Shown here one piece after another: positions 25,291 to 32,546 of a stretch of 32,546 nt of DNA (its first letter is position 1; each line of letters opens with the position of its first letter). The position numbers were made by a program, and so were the translations under genes. The notes under the pieces were generated by a model. The model had not been told where the DNA came from, made no database searches, and saw nothing but the letters and a program-made list of their open reading frames with translations. This stretch comes from Prevotellamassilia sp. (GTDB lineage: Bacteria > Bacteroidota > Bacteroidia > Bacteroidales > Bacteroidaceae), in the NCBI GenBank assembly GCA_009775705.1, contig VSQE01000022.1, positions 1-32,546 of the forward strand. The letters run 5' to 3'.

Positions 25291-25307
25291 TTGGCACACT
25301 TTTTGTA
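25291..25307 (+). promoter_or_regulatory. Sigma-54-type promoter
   Basis: TTGGCACACTTTTTGTA matches the sigma-54 -24/-12 consensus (TGGCAC, five bases, TTGCA) with only the C of the -12 GC changed to T and with exact spacing. Transcription would start near 25318, about 105 bases before the acyltransferase ATG. No enhancer-binding regulator gene is in the window. Confidence 0.6.
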
Positions 25308-25407
25308 TAAAGAGGGGGCTTCCCGCCGTACCTGCGCTCGGGCTGCGCGACATACCACTTCCGGAAATGACAATGCTCTTCTTACTCCGTTTCTCATTTT
25401 TATTTGC

Positions 25408-25415
25408 TACCTTTG
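25408..25415 (+). promoter_or_regulatory. -7 box directly before acyltransferase ATG
   Basis: TACCTTTG ends seven bases before the ATG at 25423. If used, the transcript would be leaderless or nearly so. No convincing -33 was seen. It may be an alternative to the sigma-54-type promoter upstream. Confidence 0.4.
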
Positions 25416-25422
25416 CAACAAC

Positions 25423-26322
25423 ATGAAAAAAATTGCGGAAAATATAGCCGAGCACGCCCTGAGGCTCCTGTCACGGCTGCCTCTGCGCCTGCTTTATATC
25501 CTCTCCGATGCCTGCTTTCCGGTAGTGTACTACGCCGTGCGCTACCGCCGCGCCGTCGTTCGCGACAACATCGACCATGCCTTTCCCGAATGGAGCCTCC
25601 GGGAAAGGCGACGGATGGAACGGCGCTTCTACCGTTTCTTCTGCGACTATACCGTCGAAACGATAAAGCTCATCACCATCTCGCCGGACGAGATGAAACG
25701 CCGCATGGTCATCGAGGGCACGGAAGAAATAGAACGGTCCTTAGAGAACCACCCGTTTGCATTCATCTATCTGGGCCACTACTGCAACTGGGAATGGATC
25801 TCGTCCATGCCATTGTGGCGCAGCCGTCCGGACATACATTTCGCCCAAATCTACCGACCGCTGAAAAGCCCTCTGTTCGACCGCATCTTCATGCAGATGC
25901 GCACACGGTTCGGCGCGGAAAACATCTCGAAATACGACACCCTGCGGCGTATAGTCCACATGAAGAAGGAAGGACAGCGCAGCGTGGTGGGCTTCATTTC
26001 GGACCAGTCGCCCAACGGCAACAGCATCCACGACTGGGTGCCCTTCTTCCACCGCGAGACTCCGGTCTTCACCGGAACGGAACGCATCGGGAAGAAAATG
26101 GATGCCGCCATCTATTTCGCCGATGTCCGCCGCCTCCGCCGCGGATATTACCACCTGCACCTGCGCCTCGTCACCAACGACATCAGGACCTTCGAGGACT
26201 ATCGTCTGACAGAATACTACATGGAGGAACTGGAGCGCATGATACGCCGGCAGCCCCACCTGTGGCTGTGGAGTCACAAACGGTGGAAACACCGGCGCGA
26301 AGACTTCGGAAACGGCCGATGA
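25423..26322 (+). CDS. LpxL/HtrB-type lysophospholipid (lipid A) acyltransferase
   Basis: A predicted 299-residue inner-membrane acyltransferase of the LpxL/LpxM family, which adds secondary acyl chains to lipid A precursors. An N-terminal amphipathic/hydrophobic helix (LLYILSDACFPVVYYAV) anchors it. The catalytic Hx4(D/E) motif is in YLGHYCNWEW. Further conserved stretches are AQIYRPLKSPLFDRIF, GFISDQSPN and the closing HLWLWSHKRWKHR, typical of the family. The ATG at 25423 is chosen because family-like sequence begins there; the frame stays open upstream but crosses the predicted promoters. It probably starts the plus-strand group with the aminopeptidase and helicase genes. Which acyl position it modifies cannot be told. 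Confidence 0.88.
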   Translation: MKKIAENIAEHALRLLSRLPLRLLYILSDACFPVVYYAVRYRRAVVRDNIDHAFPEWSLRERRRMERRFYRFFCDYTVETIKLITISPDEMKRRMVIEGTEEIERSLENHPFAFIYLGHYCNWEWISSMPLWRSRPDIHFAQIYRPLKSPLFDRIFMQMRTRFGAENISKYDTLRRIVHMKKEGQRSVVGFISDQSPNGNSIHDWVPFFHRETPVFTGTERIGKKMDAAIYFADVRRLRRGYYHLHLRLVTNDIRTFEDYRLTEYYMEELERMIRRQPHLWLWSHKRWKHRREDFGNGR

Positions 26323-26387
26323 AACGGCTGCTCCGGCAACATCCGCTCCCTCCGGAAGAAAAACACCTATACACATACTACATCATT

Positions 26388-28205
26388 ATGGACAAGCAGA
26401 CCACGATAGCGCGACGCACCGACCGCCTGCGCCGGCTGATGGCCGAGACCGGAATCTCGGCCTTCGTCATTCCTACCCTCGACCCGCATAACAGCGAATA
26501 TCTGCCGGCCCGGTGGGCCGCCCGCGAATGGCTGACAGGATTCACCGGATCGGCCGGAACGGCAGTAGTCACCTGCAAGGCCGCCGCACTGTGGACGGAC
26601 TCGCGCTACTTTCTGCAAGCCGAAGAGCAGCTGTCCGACATTCCCTTCATGCTGATGCGCGAAGGCGAAGAGGGCACTCCCTCAATCAGCGAATGGCTGC
26701 TGCAACAGACGGACGCAGGGTCCGTCACCGGCTTTTTTGATGAGATGATGACCGCGGACCTCTACGAATCCCTTTTCCGTCCCCTGCTGCCGGAAAGACA
26801 GGCCAAGGCATGTCCCGACCGTCTGCTCAACACGCTGTGGACGGACCGTCCCGCACTGCCTTCGTCGCCGATCACCATCCATCCGGTCTCCTGTGCCGGA
26901 CGAACGGCTGCCGCCAAACTGAAAGACATACGCACCGCGCTGTGCGAAAAAAACGGCGACACGGAACCGGACCTCTTCCTCATGAACGATCTTTCCGAAA
27001 TAGCCTGGACGCTCAACCTACGGGGCGCCGACATCGCCTACAACCCTTTCTTCATCGCCTATCTGGCCGTGACACGCGAGGGCGGCATCCTTTTCTGCGA
27101 TCCGGCGCGGCTGTCGGCCGAGGTGAAAAGACACCTTGCGGCATCCGGCATCCGGCACCTGCCCTACGACGGATGGGGCAAAGCACTGGAAGATGCCGCA
27201 GACATGGCCTGGGAAATACACATGCCGGCCACTATGGGATGTAACGTCACGAAGTTCTGCGACCGGAAGAGAGTGGAATACAGTCTCATCGAATCGCCTG
27301 TACCAGCACTGCGCGCCATCAAGAACGAGGCCGAGACCGCAGGTTTCCGCCGTGCCATGGAACGCGACGGAGTGGCCATGGTGCGCTTCCTGCGCTGGTT
27401 AGACGAATCGGTGGGCCGCGGCGGGGAGAGTGAGATGTCGGCCGATGCCAGGCTCACGGCCTTGCGGGCGGAACAGGAACGTTTCTGCGGACTGAGCTTC
27501 CCTACCATCGCCGGCTACGGCCCGCACGGAGCAATCGTACACTACGAAGCCGACGAGGCAAGCGATGCTCCCCTGAAACCGGAGGGCTTGCTCCTGCTGG
27601 ACAGCGGCGCACAATATGAAGACGGAACCACGGACATCACGCGCACCATCGCCTTAGGCCCTGTCAGCAAGGAGGAACGTCATGTCTACACACTTGTCCT
27701 CAAAGGACACATCGCCCTGAGCCGCTGCCGCTTTCCCGAAGGGACCACAGGTCTGCAACTGGACACGGCGGCGCGCTATTGCCTGTGGCAGGAAGGCTAC
27801 GACTTCGGGCACGGAACGGGTCACGGCGTAGGCAGCCGGCTCGGTGTTCACGAAGGGCCGCACCAGATTCGCAAGAATGTACGTGCCTGCACACTCCTGC
27901 CGTTGCAGGCCGGAATGACCGTGACGGACGAACCGGGAATTTACGTCCGGGGACGGTTCGGCGTACGCATCGAAAACACACTGCTGGTACGCGAGGCCGG
28001 AGCTACGGAATACGGCCGGTTCCTCACTTTCGAACCGCTCACGCTCTGCCCCATCGACCTGCGTCCCGTGGACCGCGACATGCTGACACCGGGAGAAAAG
28101 GAATGGCTCAACGACTATCACCACACGGTGCGCCGGCACCTCCTGCCACTCTTGACTGACGAAGGAGACCGCAGGTGGCTGGAACAGGCTACGCAAGAGG
28201 TATGA
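26388..28205 (+). CDS. pepP: Xaa-Pro aminopeptidase (M24B)
   Basis: A predicted 605-residue metallo-aminopeptidase P, removing N-terminal residues before proline. It has the three-domain form of eukaryotic-type cytosolic APP1 that is usual in Bacteroidetes: two creatinase-like N-terminal domains (starting RRTDRLRRLMAETGISAFVI) and a C-terminal pita-bread catalytic domain. The five dinuclear-metal ligands are visible in LLLDSGAQY (Asp), GTTDITRTI (Asp), GHGTGHGVG (His), TDEPGIY (Glu) and VRIENTLLV (Glu). The ATG at 26388 fits the family N-terminus; the frame stays open far upstream but is the shadow of the acyltransferase gene there. Its stop overlaps the next start (ATGA). Confidence 0.92.
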   Translation: MDKQTTIARRTDRLRRLMAETGISAFVIPTLDPHNSEYLPARWAAREWLTGFTGSAGTAVVTCKAAALWTDSRYFLQAEEQLSDIPFMLMREGEEGTPSISEWLLQQTDAGSVTGFFDEMMTADLYESLFRPLLPERQAKACPDRLLNTLWTDRPALPSSPITIHPVSCAGRTAAAKLKDIRTALCEKNGDTEPDLFLMNDLSEIAWTLNLRGADIAYNPFFIAYLAVTREGGILFCDPARLSAEVKRHLAASGIRHLPYDGWGKALEDAADMAWEIHMPATMGCNVTKFCDRKRVEYSLIESPVPALRAIKNEAETAGFRRAMERDGVAMVRFLRWLDESVGRGGESEMSADARLTALRAEQERFCGLSFPTIAGYGPHGAIVHYEADEASDAPLKPEGLLLLDSGAQYEDGTTDITRTIALGPVSKEERHVYTLVLKGHIALSRCRFPEGTTGLQLDTAARYCLWQEGYDFGHGTGHGVGSRLGVHEGPHQIRKNVRACTLLPLQAGMTVTDEPGIYVRGRFGVRIENTLLVREAGATEYGRFLTFEPLTLCPIDLRPVDRDMLTPGEKEWLNDYHHTVRRHLLPLLTDEGDRRWLEQATQEV

Positions 28206-31200
28206 GTTCCGTCTGGGCCGAAGAATTCTTCCGTGATCTGACCGATCTGAAAGAACGCGGGGACCTGTCACTGCACGAAAAATATGCGGTGGCCTACCGC
28301 ATATTCCACATGGCCCTCAACGAACGTACCACCGCATGCCGCCTGCACTTCTCGGGCCCTTTTGCCAAGCTGGACTATCTCTGCAAGGAAATGGGCATCG
28401 GGCAGGAAATTTACCGGCAGGTCAACGACTTCAGGGCAAGAGGGCGGCACATCGGCCTGACGGATGCCGGCCTCTCATCCGCTACATTCCTCGCCGATCT
28501 GAAAACGCTGGCCGGATTTCTTGCCCTTCTCTACGGCAGTCCGGCCCCGGACTGCCTGCACACACTGCCCTCCGGAAACGGAAACACGCCCCGTCCCCTC
28601 CCCGACCGTCCGGACTGCCTGCGGGTAATAACAGACGACTGGGACGAACACTATATCACCGCCCACACCGACTCCGGCGAGGCTAATATACTGAAAATAG
28701 ACTATACCTCGCCAGGAAGTACTGGCTCTTTCGTTTACCTGCGTTTCCTGCTGGACCGCCATACCCAGCTCAACCTGATACGTCCTGTCACAGAAGACGG
28801 TATCGTCCGTCCGGAACTGATTGTTCTGGAGCCGGATTATCTGGTGGACATCACCAGCGTGGCGCGCTGTTTCGAGACCTACGGCCGCACACACCACGCC
28901 CACCTGCTGAACAAACTGCGGCCCGCAGCCAACAGCAGCGCCATTCTGCTGGGTCTCTTTTCCGGACAGTTGCTGGACGAGGCAATACACGGCGGAGAGA
29001 ACCAGCCAGACTATGCGGACAGCGTGCGGCAGTTCTTCAAGAGCAATGCCTTGAACATCGCCACCTGTCCCGACCTCTCGCCCGACTTCCACCACGAAGC
29101 GCGCCGGCAGCAGGAAAACCTGCGGAAAATGGTGGCGGAACAGTTCCGGGAAGACCGGACGCTTGATCCGGACCGCATCCTGCTCGAACCCTCCTTTATC
29201 TGCGAGATGCTGGGTGTGCAGGGACGTATGGACCTTTTGCAGGAAAACATGCGGGTTCTCATGGAGCAGAAATCCGGAAAAAAGGACTTCCGCACAAACG
29301 GACACAAGGAACAGCACTACGTGCAGATGCTGCTCTATCTGGCGGTACTTCACTATGCTTTCGGACTGCGCAACAATGAGATTTCACCCTATCTGCTCTA
29401 CTCACGCTATGCCGACGGCCTGATCCGCGAGACACCGGCACCGCTCCTGCTGGGTGAGGCCATGCGGCTGCGAAACGAACTGGTACGTGCCGAATACCGC
29501 TATGCGGAGGGCAAGGCTGCCGCGGTACTCTCCTCCCTGAATCCGGAACAACTGAACACCGCCGCGGCCAAAGGCCGCCTGTGGGAACAATACACCCGGC
29601 CGGAGCTGTCCCGCCTGCTCGGGTCCATACAAAAAGCGTCTCCTCTCGAACAAGCCTATTTCCACCGTTTCTTCACATTTATAGAAAAGGAACATCTCCT
29701 CTCCAAGATCGGAACTCCCGACAAGGAGAACAGTGGTTTTGCCTCTGTCTGGAACGCTACGCCCGAAGAAAAATTCCAGACGGGAGACATCCTTTGCAAC
29801 ATGGAGATAGAAAGTCTCGCCTACGGGAAAAACGGGGAAATTGTTTCTGTAAGTCTAAAACCAAAGTACGAAACGGGAAAAAATGAATATCTTCCCAATT
29901 TCAGGACCGGCGACATCGTCATGCTGTACCCTTACGCTACCGGCAGAGAGCCCGATGCCCGGAGTTCCTGGATTTTCCGCGCCTCGATTGAGAAAATCGC
30001 CTCGCAGGGTCTGACGTTGAGGCTGCGCGCCCCGCAACGCAATGCCGCCGTCCTGTCGCCCGCAACCGACAGGCTCTGGGCCATAGAGCACGACTTTATG
30101 GAGTCTTCCTACACGGCCCTTTATCGCTCTCTCCACGCTTTTCTCTCCGCACCGGCCGAACGGCGGGCGTTGTTGCTGGGGCAGCGTCCTCCCCGCATTG
30201 ACCGGACCTTGGAACTGCGTTCCGAAACTGGCGGCGACAAAGAAACAGCGGACTTTACGGAACTGACCCTACGCGCCCGGCAGGCCCGCGACTTCTTCCT
30301 GCTGTCAGGCCCTCCCGGAACAGGGAAAACCTCCTTCGGACTGACAGGAATCCTCCGCGAGGAGCTGTCCGATGCCTCTGCCTCTGTTCTGCTCATCTCC
30401 TTCACCAACCGCGCGGTCGAAGAGATCTGCGGCAAACTGAAAAACGAAAACATCGACTTCCTGCGCATCGGCCCGTCGGCCGTCTGCGACGAATCCTGCC
30501 GCGACCATCTGCTGGAGAGCCGCGTCTCTCCGGCACGTTCCGCCGAAGACGTGCGCCGCCTGATTGCCGGTACGCGGGTTTTCGTGGGGACCACCACATC
30601 CATATCCTCATCCCTCCGCCTGTTCGACCTGAAGCATTTCTCACTGGCCATCGTGGACGAAGCCTCGCAGATTCTCGAACCTCACCTGCTGGGCATTCTC
30701 TCGGCCAACGACGGACACGGCCGGTGCGCGATAGAACGCTTCGTCCTTATAGGCGATCACAAGCAGTTGCCCGCCGTAGTGCAGCAGAACCGCACCGACT
30801 CGGCCGTGACCGAACCGCTCCTGCGCAGCATCGGCCTGACCGACTGCCGCCACTCTCTCTTCGAACGCCTGCTGCGGCTCTACGGCAGTGATCCTTGCCT
30901 GCACTTCACCCTTTGCCGGCAAGGACGCATGCACCCCGAGACAGCCAGTTTCGCCAACAGCCATTTCTACGGCGGCAGACTCTGCCCCGTGCCGCTGCCG
31001 CATCAGACGGTACGCTTCTCCGCCCCTCCTGCCCATGCCTCCCTTTTGGAACAGACAATAGGCCGCCGGTTTGCCTTCCTGCACGCCGAAGCGCCAGAGC
31101 GTTCCTCCTCGGACAAGGTAAATCTTTCCGAGGCCCGCCTTACCGCCACGCTGGCCGCCGCCCTCTATCACCGCTACCGGTACGACGGCCGCCCGTTCCT

Positions 31201-31582
31201 GCCCGACAGAAGCCTGGGGGTCATTGTCCCCTACCGCAACCAGATTGCCGTAATACGTCAGGCACTGGAAGACCTGAACCTGCCGGGCCTGTCCGACATC
31301 ACCATAGATACCGTGGAACGCTATCAGGGCAGCGAGCGCGACACCATCATCTATTCCTTCACCGTCAGGAAACGCTACCAGCTGGCATTCCTGACTGCCG
31401 AAAGATTTGTGGAAAACGGCACCCTCATCGACCGGAAACTGAACGTGGCCCTGACCCGTGCCCGCGAAAGGCTCTACCTCGTGGGCAACCGGCAGCTGCT
31501 TTCCGCCGACCCGCTTTTCCGCACCCTCATCGAAGCTGCCTCACCGGAAGCTCCGGCCGCTATTACTAAGAATAAACGTTAA
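28202..31582 (+). CDS. Dna2-like fusion: RecB/Cas4-type nuclease and SF1B helicase
   Basis: A 1126-residue protein with two parts. Around residues 335-362, GVQGRMDLLQ and VLMEQKSGKK give the D...ExK signature of a PD-(D/E)XK (RecB/Cas4-like) nuclease. From about 700 there is a Upf1/Dna2-type superfamily 1 helicase: Walker A SGPPGTGKTSF, motif II IVDEASQ, LIGDHKQLPAV, LCRQGRMHPE, then VPYRNQI, TVERYQGSERD and NVALTRARERLYLVGN. This resembles eukaryotic Dna2, acting in DNA end or flap processing; its role in Bacteroidetes is inferred as repair or replication. ATG overlaps the pepP stop as ATGA, so I prefer it to the in-frame start at 28175. Confidence 0.88.
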   Translation: MSSVWAEEFFRDLTDLKERGDLSLHEKYAVAYRIFHMALNERTTACRLHFSGPFAKLDYLCKEMGIGQEIYRQVNDFRARGRHIGLTDAGLSSATFLADLKTLAGFLALLYGSPAPDCLHTLPSGNGNTPRPLPDRPDCLRVITDDWDEHYITAHTDSGEANILKIDYTSPGSTGSFVYLRFLLDRHTQLNLIRPVTEDGIVRPELIVLEPDYLVDITSVARCFETYGRTHHAHLLNKLRPAANSSAILLGLFSGQLLDEAIHGGENQPDYADSVRQFFKSNALNIATCPDLSPDFHHEARRQQENLRKMVAEQFREDRTLDPDRILLEPSFICEMLGVQGRMDLLQENMRVLMEQKSGKKDFRTNGHKEQHYVQMLLYLAVLHYAFGLRNNEISPYLLYSRYADGLIRETPAPLLLGEAMRLRNELVRAEYRYAEGKAAAVLSSLNPEQLNTAAAKGRLWEQYTRPELSRLLGSIQKASPLEQAYFHRFFTFIEKEHLLSKIGTPDKENSGFASVWNATPEEKFQTGDILCNMEIESLAYGKNGEIVSVSLKPKYETGKNEYLPNFRTGDIVMLYPYATGREPDARSSWIFRASIEKIASQGLTLRLRAPQRNAAVLSPATDRLWAIEHDFMESSYTALYRSLHAFLSAPAERRALLLGQRPPRIDRTLELRSETGGDKETADFTELTLRARQARDFFLLSGPPGTGKTSFGLTGILREELSDASASVLLISFTNRAVEEICGKLKNENIDFLRIGPSAVCDESCRDHLLESRVSPARSAEDVRRLIAGTRVFVGTTTSISSSLRLFDLKHFSLAIVDEASQILEPHLLGILSANDGHGRCAIERFVLIGDHKQLPAVVQQNRTDSAVTEPLLRSIGLTDCRHSLFERLLRLYGSDPCLHFTLCRQGRMHPETASFANSHFYGGRLCPVPLPHQTVRFSAPPAHASLLEQTIGRRFAFLHAEAPERSSSDKVNLSEARLTATLAAALYHRYRYDGRPFLPDRSLGVIVPYRNQIAVIRQALEDLNLPGLSDITIDTVERYQGSERDTIIYSFTVRKRYQLAFLTAERFVENGTLIDRKLNVALTRARERLYLVGNRQLLSADPLFRTLIEAASPEAPAAITKNKR

Positions 31583-31642
31583 AGTTTAGTTTTTCAGCCC
31601 ATTTTTCCATTTTTAAGTTCTTAGATATTTCTGTGCTTCCTC

Positions 31643-31650
31643 TACTTTTG
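31643..31650 (+). promoter_or_regulatory. -7 box for blaI-type gene
   Basis: TACTTTTG matches TAnnTTTG and lies 26 bases before the ATG of the BlaI-like gene, giving a leader of about 20 bases. No palindrome typical of a BlaI operator was recognised here. Confidence 0.5.
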
Positions 31651-31676
31651 CCTGTACAAAAAGAACCATCAGGCCC

Positions 31677-32054
31677 ATGAAGACACAGAAATACCACACG
31701 CTGACCAAATCCGAGATGCAGGTGATGAATCTGCTTTGGGAAATGCCTCTCGGCGCAAGCATCCACCAGATTCTGGAACGTTATCCCGACCCCAAACCGG
31801 CCTACACCACGGTATCTACCTTTCTGAAAATTCTGCACTGCAAGCAATTCGTCTCCATCGGGAAAGGACAGGGGAAACAACAGATATTCTTTCCCGCCGT
31901 GACACGTCAGGAATACACGCGCCGCGTGATGAATGAGGTAAAAGACAATTTCTTCGACGGATCGACCTCCTCGCTGGTGCGTTTCTTCGTTCAGGAAGAA
32001 GAACTGAGCCCCGAAGAAATCCGCGAATTGCTCGATCTGATCGAAAAAGACTGA
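31677..32054 (+). CDS. BlaI/MecI/CopY-family transcriptional repressor
   Basis: A 125-residue winged-helix repressor of the BlaI/MecI family. The N-terminal domain (LTKSEMQVMNLLWEMP, then helix 3 in KPAYTTVSTFLKIL and the wing KGQGKQQIFFPAV) binds DNA. The C-terminal helices (SSLVRFFVQEEELSPEEIREL) form the dimer. Such repressors are inactivated by proteolysis triggered by the partner M56/BlaR1 membrane protease, whose gene begins 4 bases after this stop. In Bacteroidetes such pairs are widespread and often not linked to a beta-lactamase; none is visible here. The target genes are unknown. Confidence 0.92.
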   Translation: MKTQKYHTLTKSEMQVMNLLWEMPLGASIHQILERYPDPKPAYTTVSTFLKILHCKQFVSIGKGQGKQQIFFPAVTRQEYTRRVMNEVKDNFFDGSTSSLVRFFVQEEELSPEEIRELLDLIEKD

Positions 32055-32058
32055 ATCC

Positions 32059-32546
32059 ATGAACGAATTTACCCTCTATACCCTGAAGGCGGCCTTCTGC
32101 TTAGCGGTCCTTTATCTGCCCTACATCCTGTGGCTCCGGCGCGAAACGTTCTTCCGCCTGAACCGTATACTCCTGCTCGGCATACTTGCGTTCTCCATGC
32201 TATTGCCGGCCATGCAACTGCCAACGGATGGAACGACCGTTCTTTCCGAAGGCATACGGACCGCAGCAACCGTCAAAGGGCACACGGAACAACTGATGCG
32301 GCTGTCCGTCCACACCGGTCACGCCGGCCCTGCACGCCCGGCGCCGCTCTCACCTACAGACTGGATAGTCCTTGTCTATGCCGCCGGCGCACTTCTGACC
32401 ATCGCCCTGCAACTCCGGCAATATTTCCTGATGCGGCGCCTCATCCGTCGGGGCAATCTCTGGAAACACCGTACTACGGAAGGAATAACCGTCTGCTGCC
32501 ATGCCCTTCCCTGCCCGCCGTTCAGTTGGATGCGACACATCGTAAT
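32059..32546 (+). CDS. M56/BlaR1-family membrane metallopeptidase (5' part)
   Basis: Open from the ATG at 32059 to the window edge (162 codons), so the C-terminus is missing. It encodes two early hydrophobic helices (LKAAFCLAVLYLPYILWL and ILLLGILAFSMLLPA), a periplasmic loop, and another helix (WIVLVYAAGALLTIAL). Then comes the cytoplasmic stretch ending CPPFSWMRHIVI, which matches the PFS-W/F-R-xIVI segment just before the HExxH zinc protease domain of BlaR1/M56 proteins. The protease motif itself lies outside the window. It forms an operon with the BlaI-type repressor and is its likely sensor and protease partner. Confidence 0.85.
   Translation, partial: MNEFTLYTLKAAFCLAVLYLPYILWLRRETFFRLNRILLLGILAFSMLLPAMQLPTDGTTVLSEGIRTAATVKGHTEQLMRLSVHTGHAGPARPAPLSPTDWIVLVYAAGALLTIALQLRQYFLMRRLIRRGNLWKHRTTEGITVCCHALPCPPFSWMRHIV

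Noticed and set aside
25404..26387. Extended N-terminus of the Xaa-Pro aminopeptidase
   Set aside because: This open stretch is an alternative frame of the acyltransferase gene; family-like aminopeptidase sequence starts only at 26388.

Overview
The window looks like a chromosomal segment of a gut-type Bacteroidales (Bacteroides/Phocaeicola-like). The household genes are typical of that order: an AmiC-type amidase next to an MCE/MlaD protein, a Ser-type sulfatase, a secreted GH2 beta-galactosidase with a T9SS-like tail, and a BlaI/M56 pair. Many gene starts also lie behind the Bacteroidetes -7 box TAnnTTTG. No rRNA, tRNA or CRISPR array was recognised.

Left flank (1-10571), G+C rich. On the minus strand lie amidase-mlaD and rsmF-prmA, two short operons for the envelope and for translation-apparatus methylation. 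On the plus strand, a stand-alone AraC-type HTH protein precedes a cysteine desulfidase/serine dehydratase-like enzyme. A sulfatase and glmM follow on the minus strand. Position 10218 begins the 3' part of a low-molecular-weight protein tyrosine phosphatase (LMW-PTP) gene.

Central island (10572-20394). This is the most notable feature. The LMW-PTP gene is cut in two: its 3' part ends at 10571 and its 5' part lies almost 10 kb away at 20385-20509. The two break points share an exact 10-bp direct repeat (TCCCAGCCGA). Removing the 9,823 bp between the repeats rejoins the phosphatase reading frame at the break. The inserted DNA is a compact eight-gene minus-strand operon with no recognisable integrase or transposase. 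In transcription order it encodes a small unknown protein, an MmeI/PglX-like N6-adenine DNA methyltransferase without a visible nuclease motif, an AbiJ/HEPN-like protein, an SF2 DExH helicase, a GIY-YIG (T5orf172-type) nuclease, a DUF2971 protein, a small acidic protein and a RhuM protein. Three successive ATGA overlaps tie the methyltransferase, AbiJ-like, helicase and GIY-YIG genes together. I infer a modular restriction/abortive-infection defence system. A long folded leader with a terminator-like hairpin sits just before the first gene.

Right flank (20385-32546). A large secreted beta-galactosidase (minus) is divergent from a plus-strand group: a lipid A-type acyltransferase, Xaa-Pro aminopeptidase, and a Dna2-like nuclease-helicase fusion whose start overlaps the aminopeptidase stop. 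A sigma-54-like promoter lies before the acyltransferase. The window ends in a BlaI repressor and the start of an M56/BlaR1 sensor gene.
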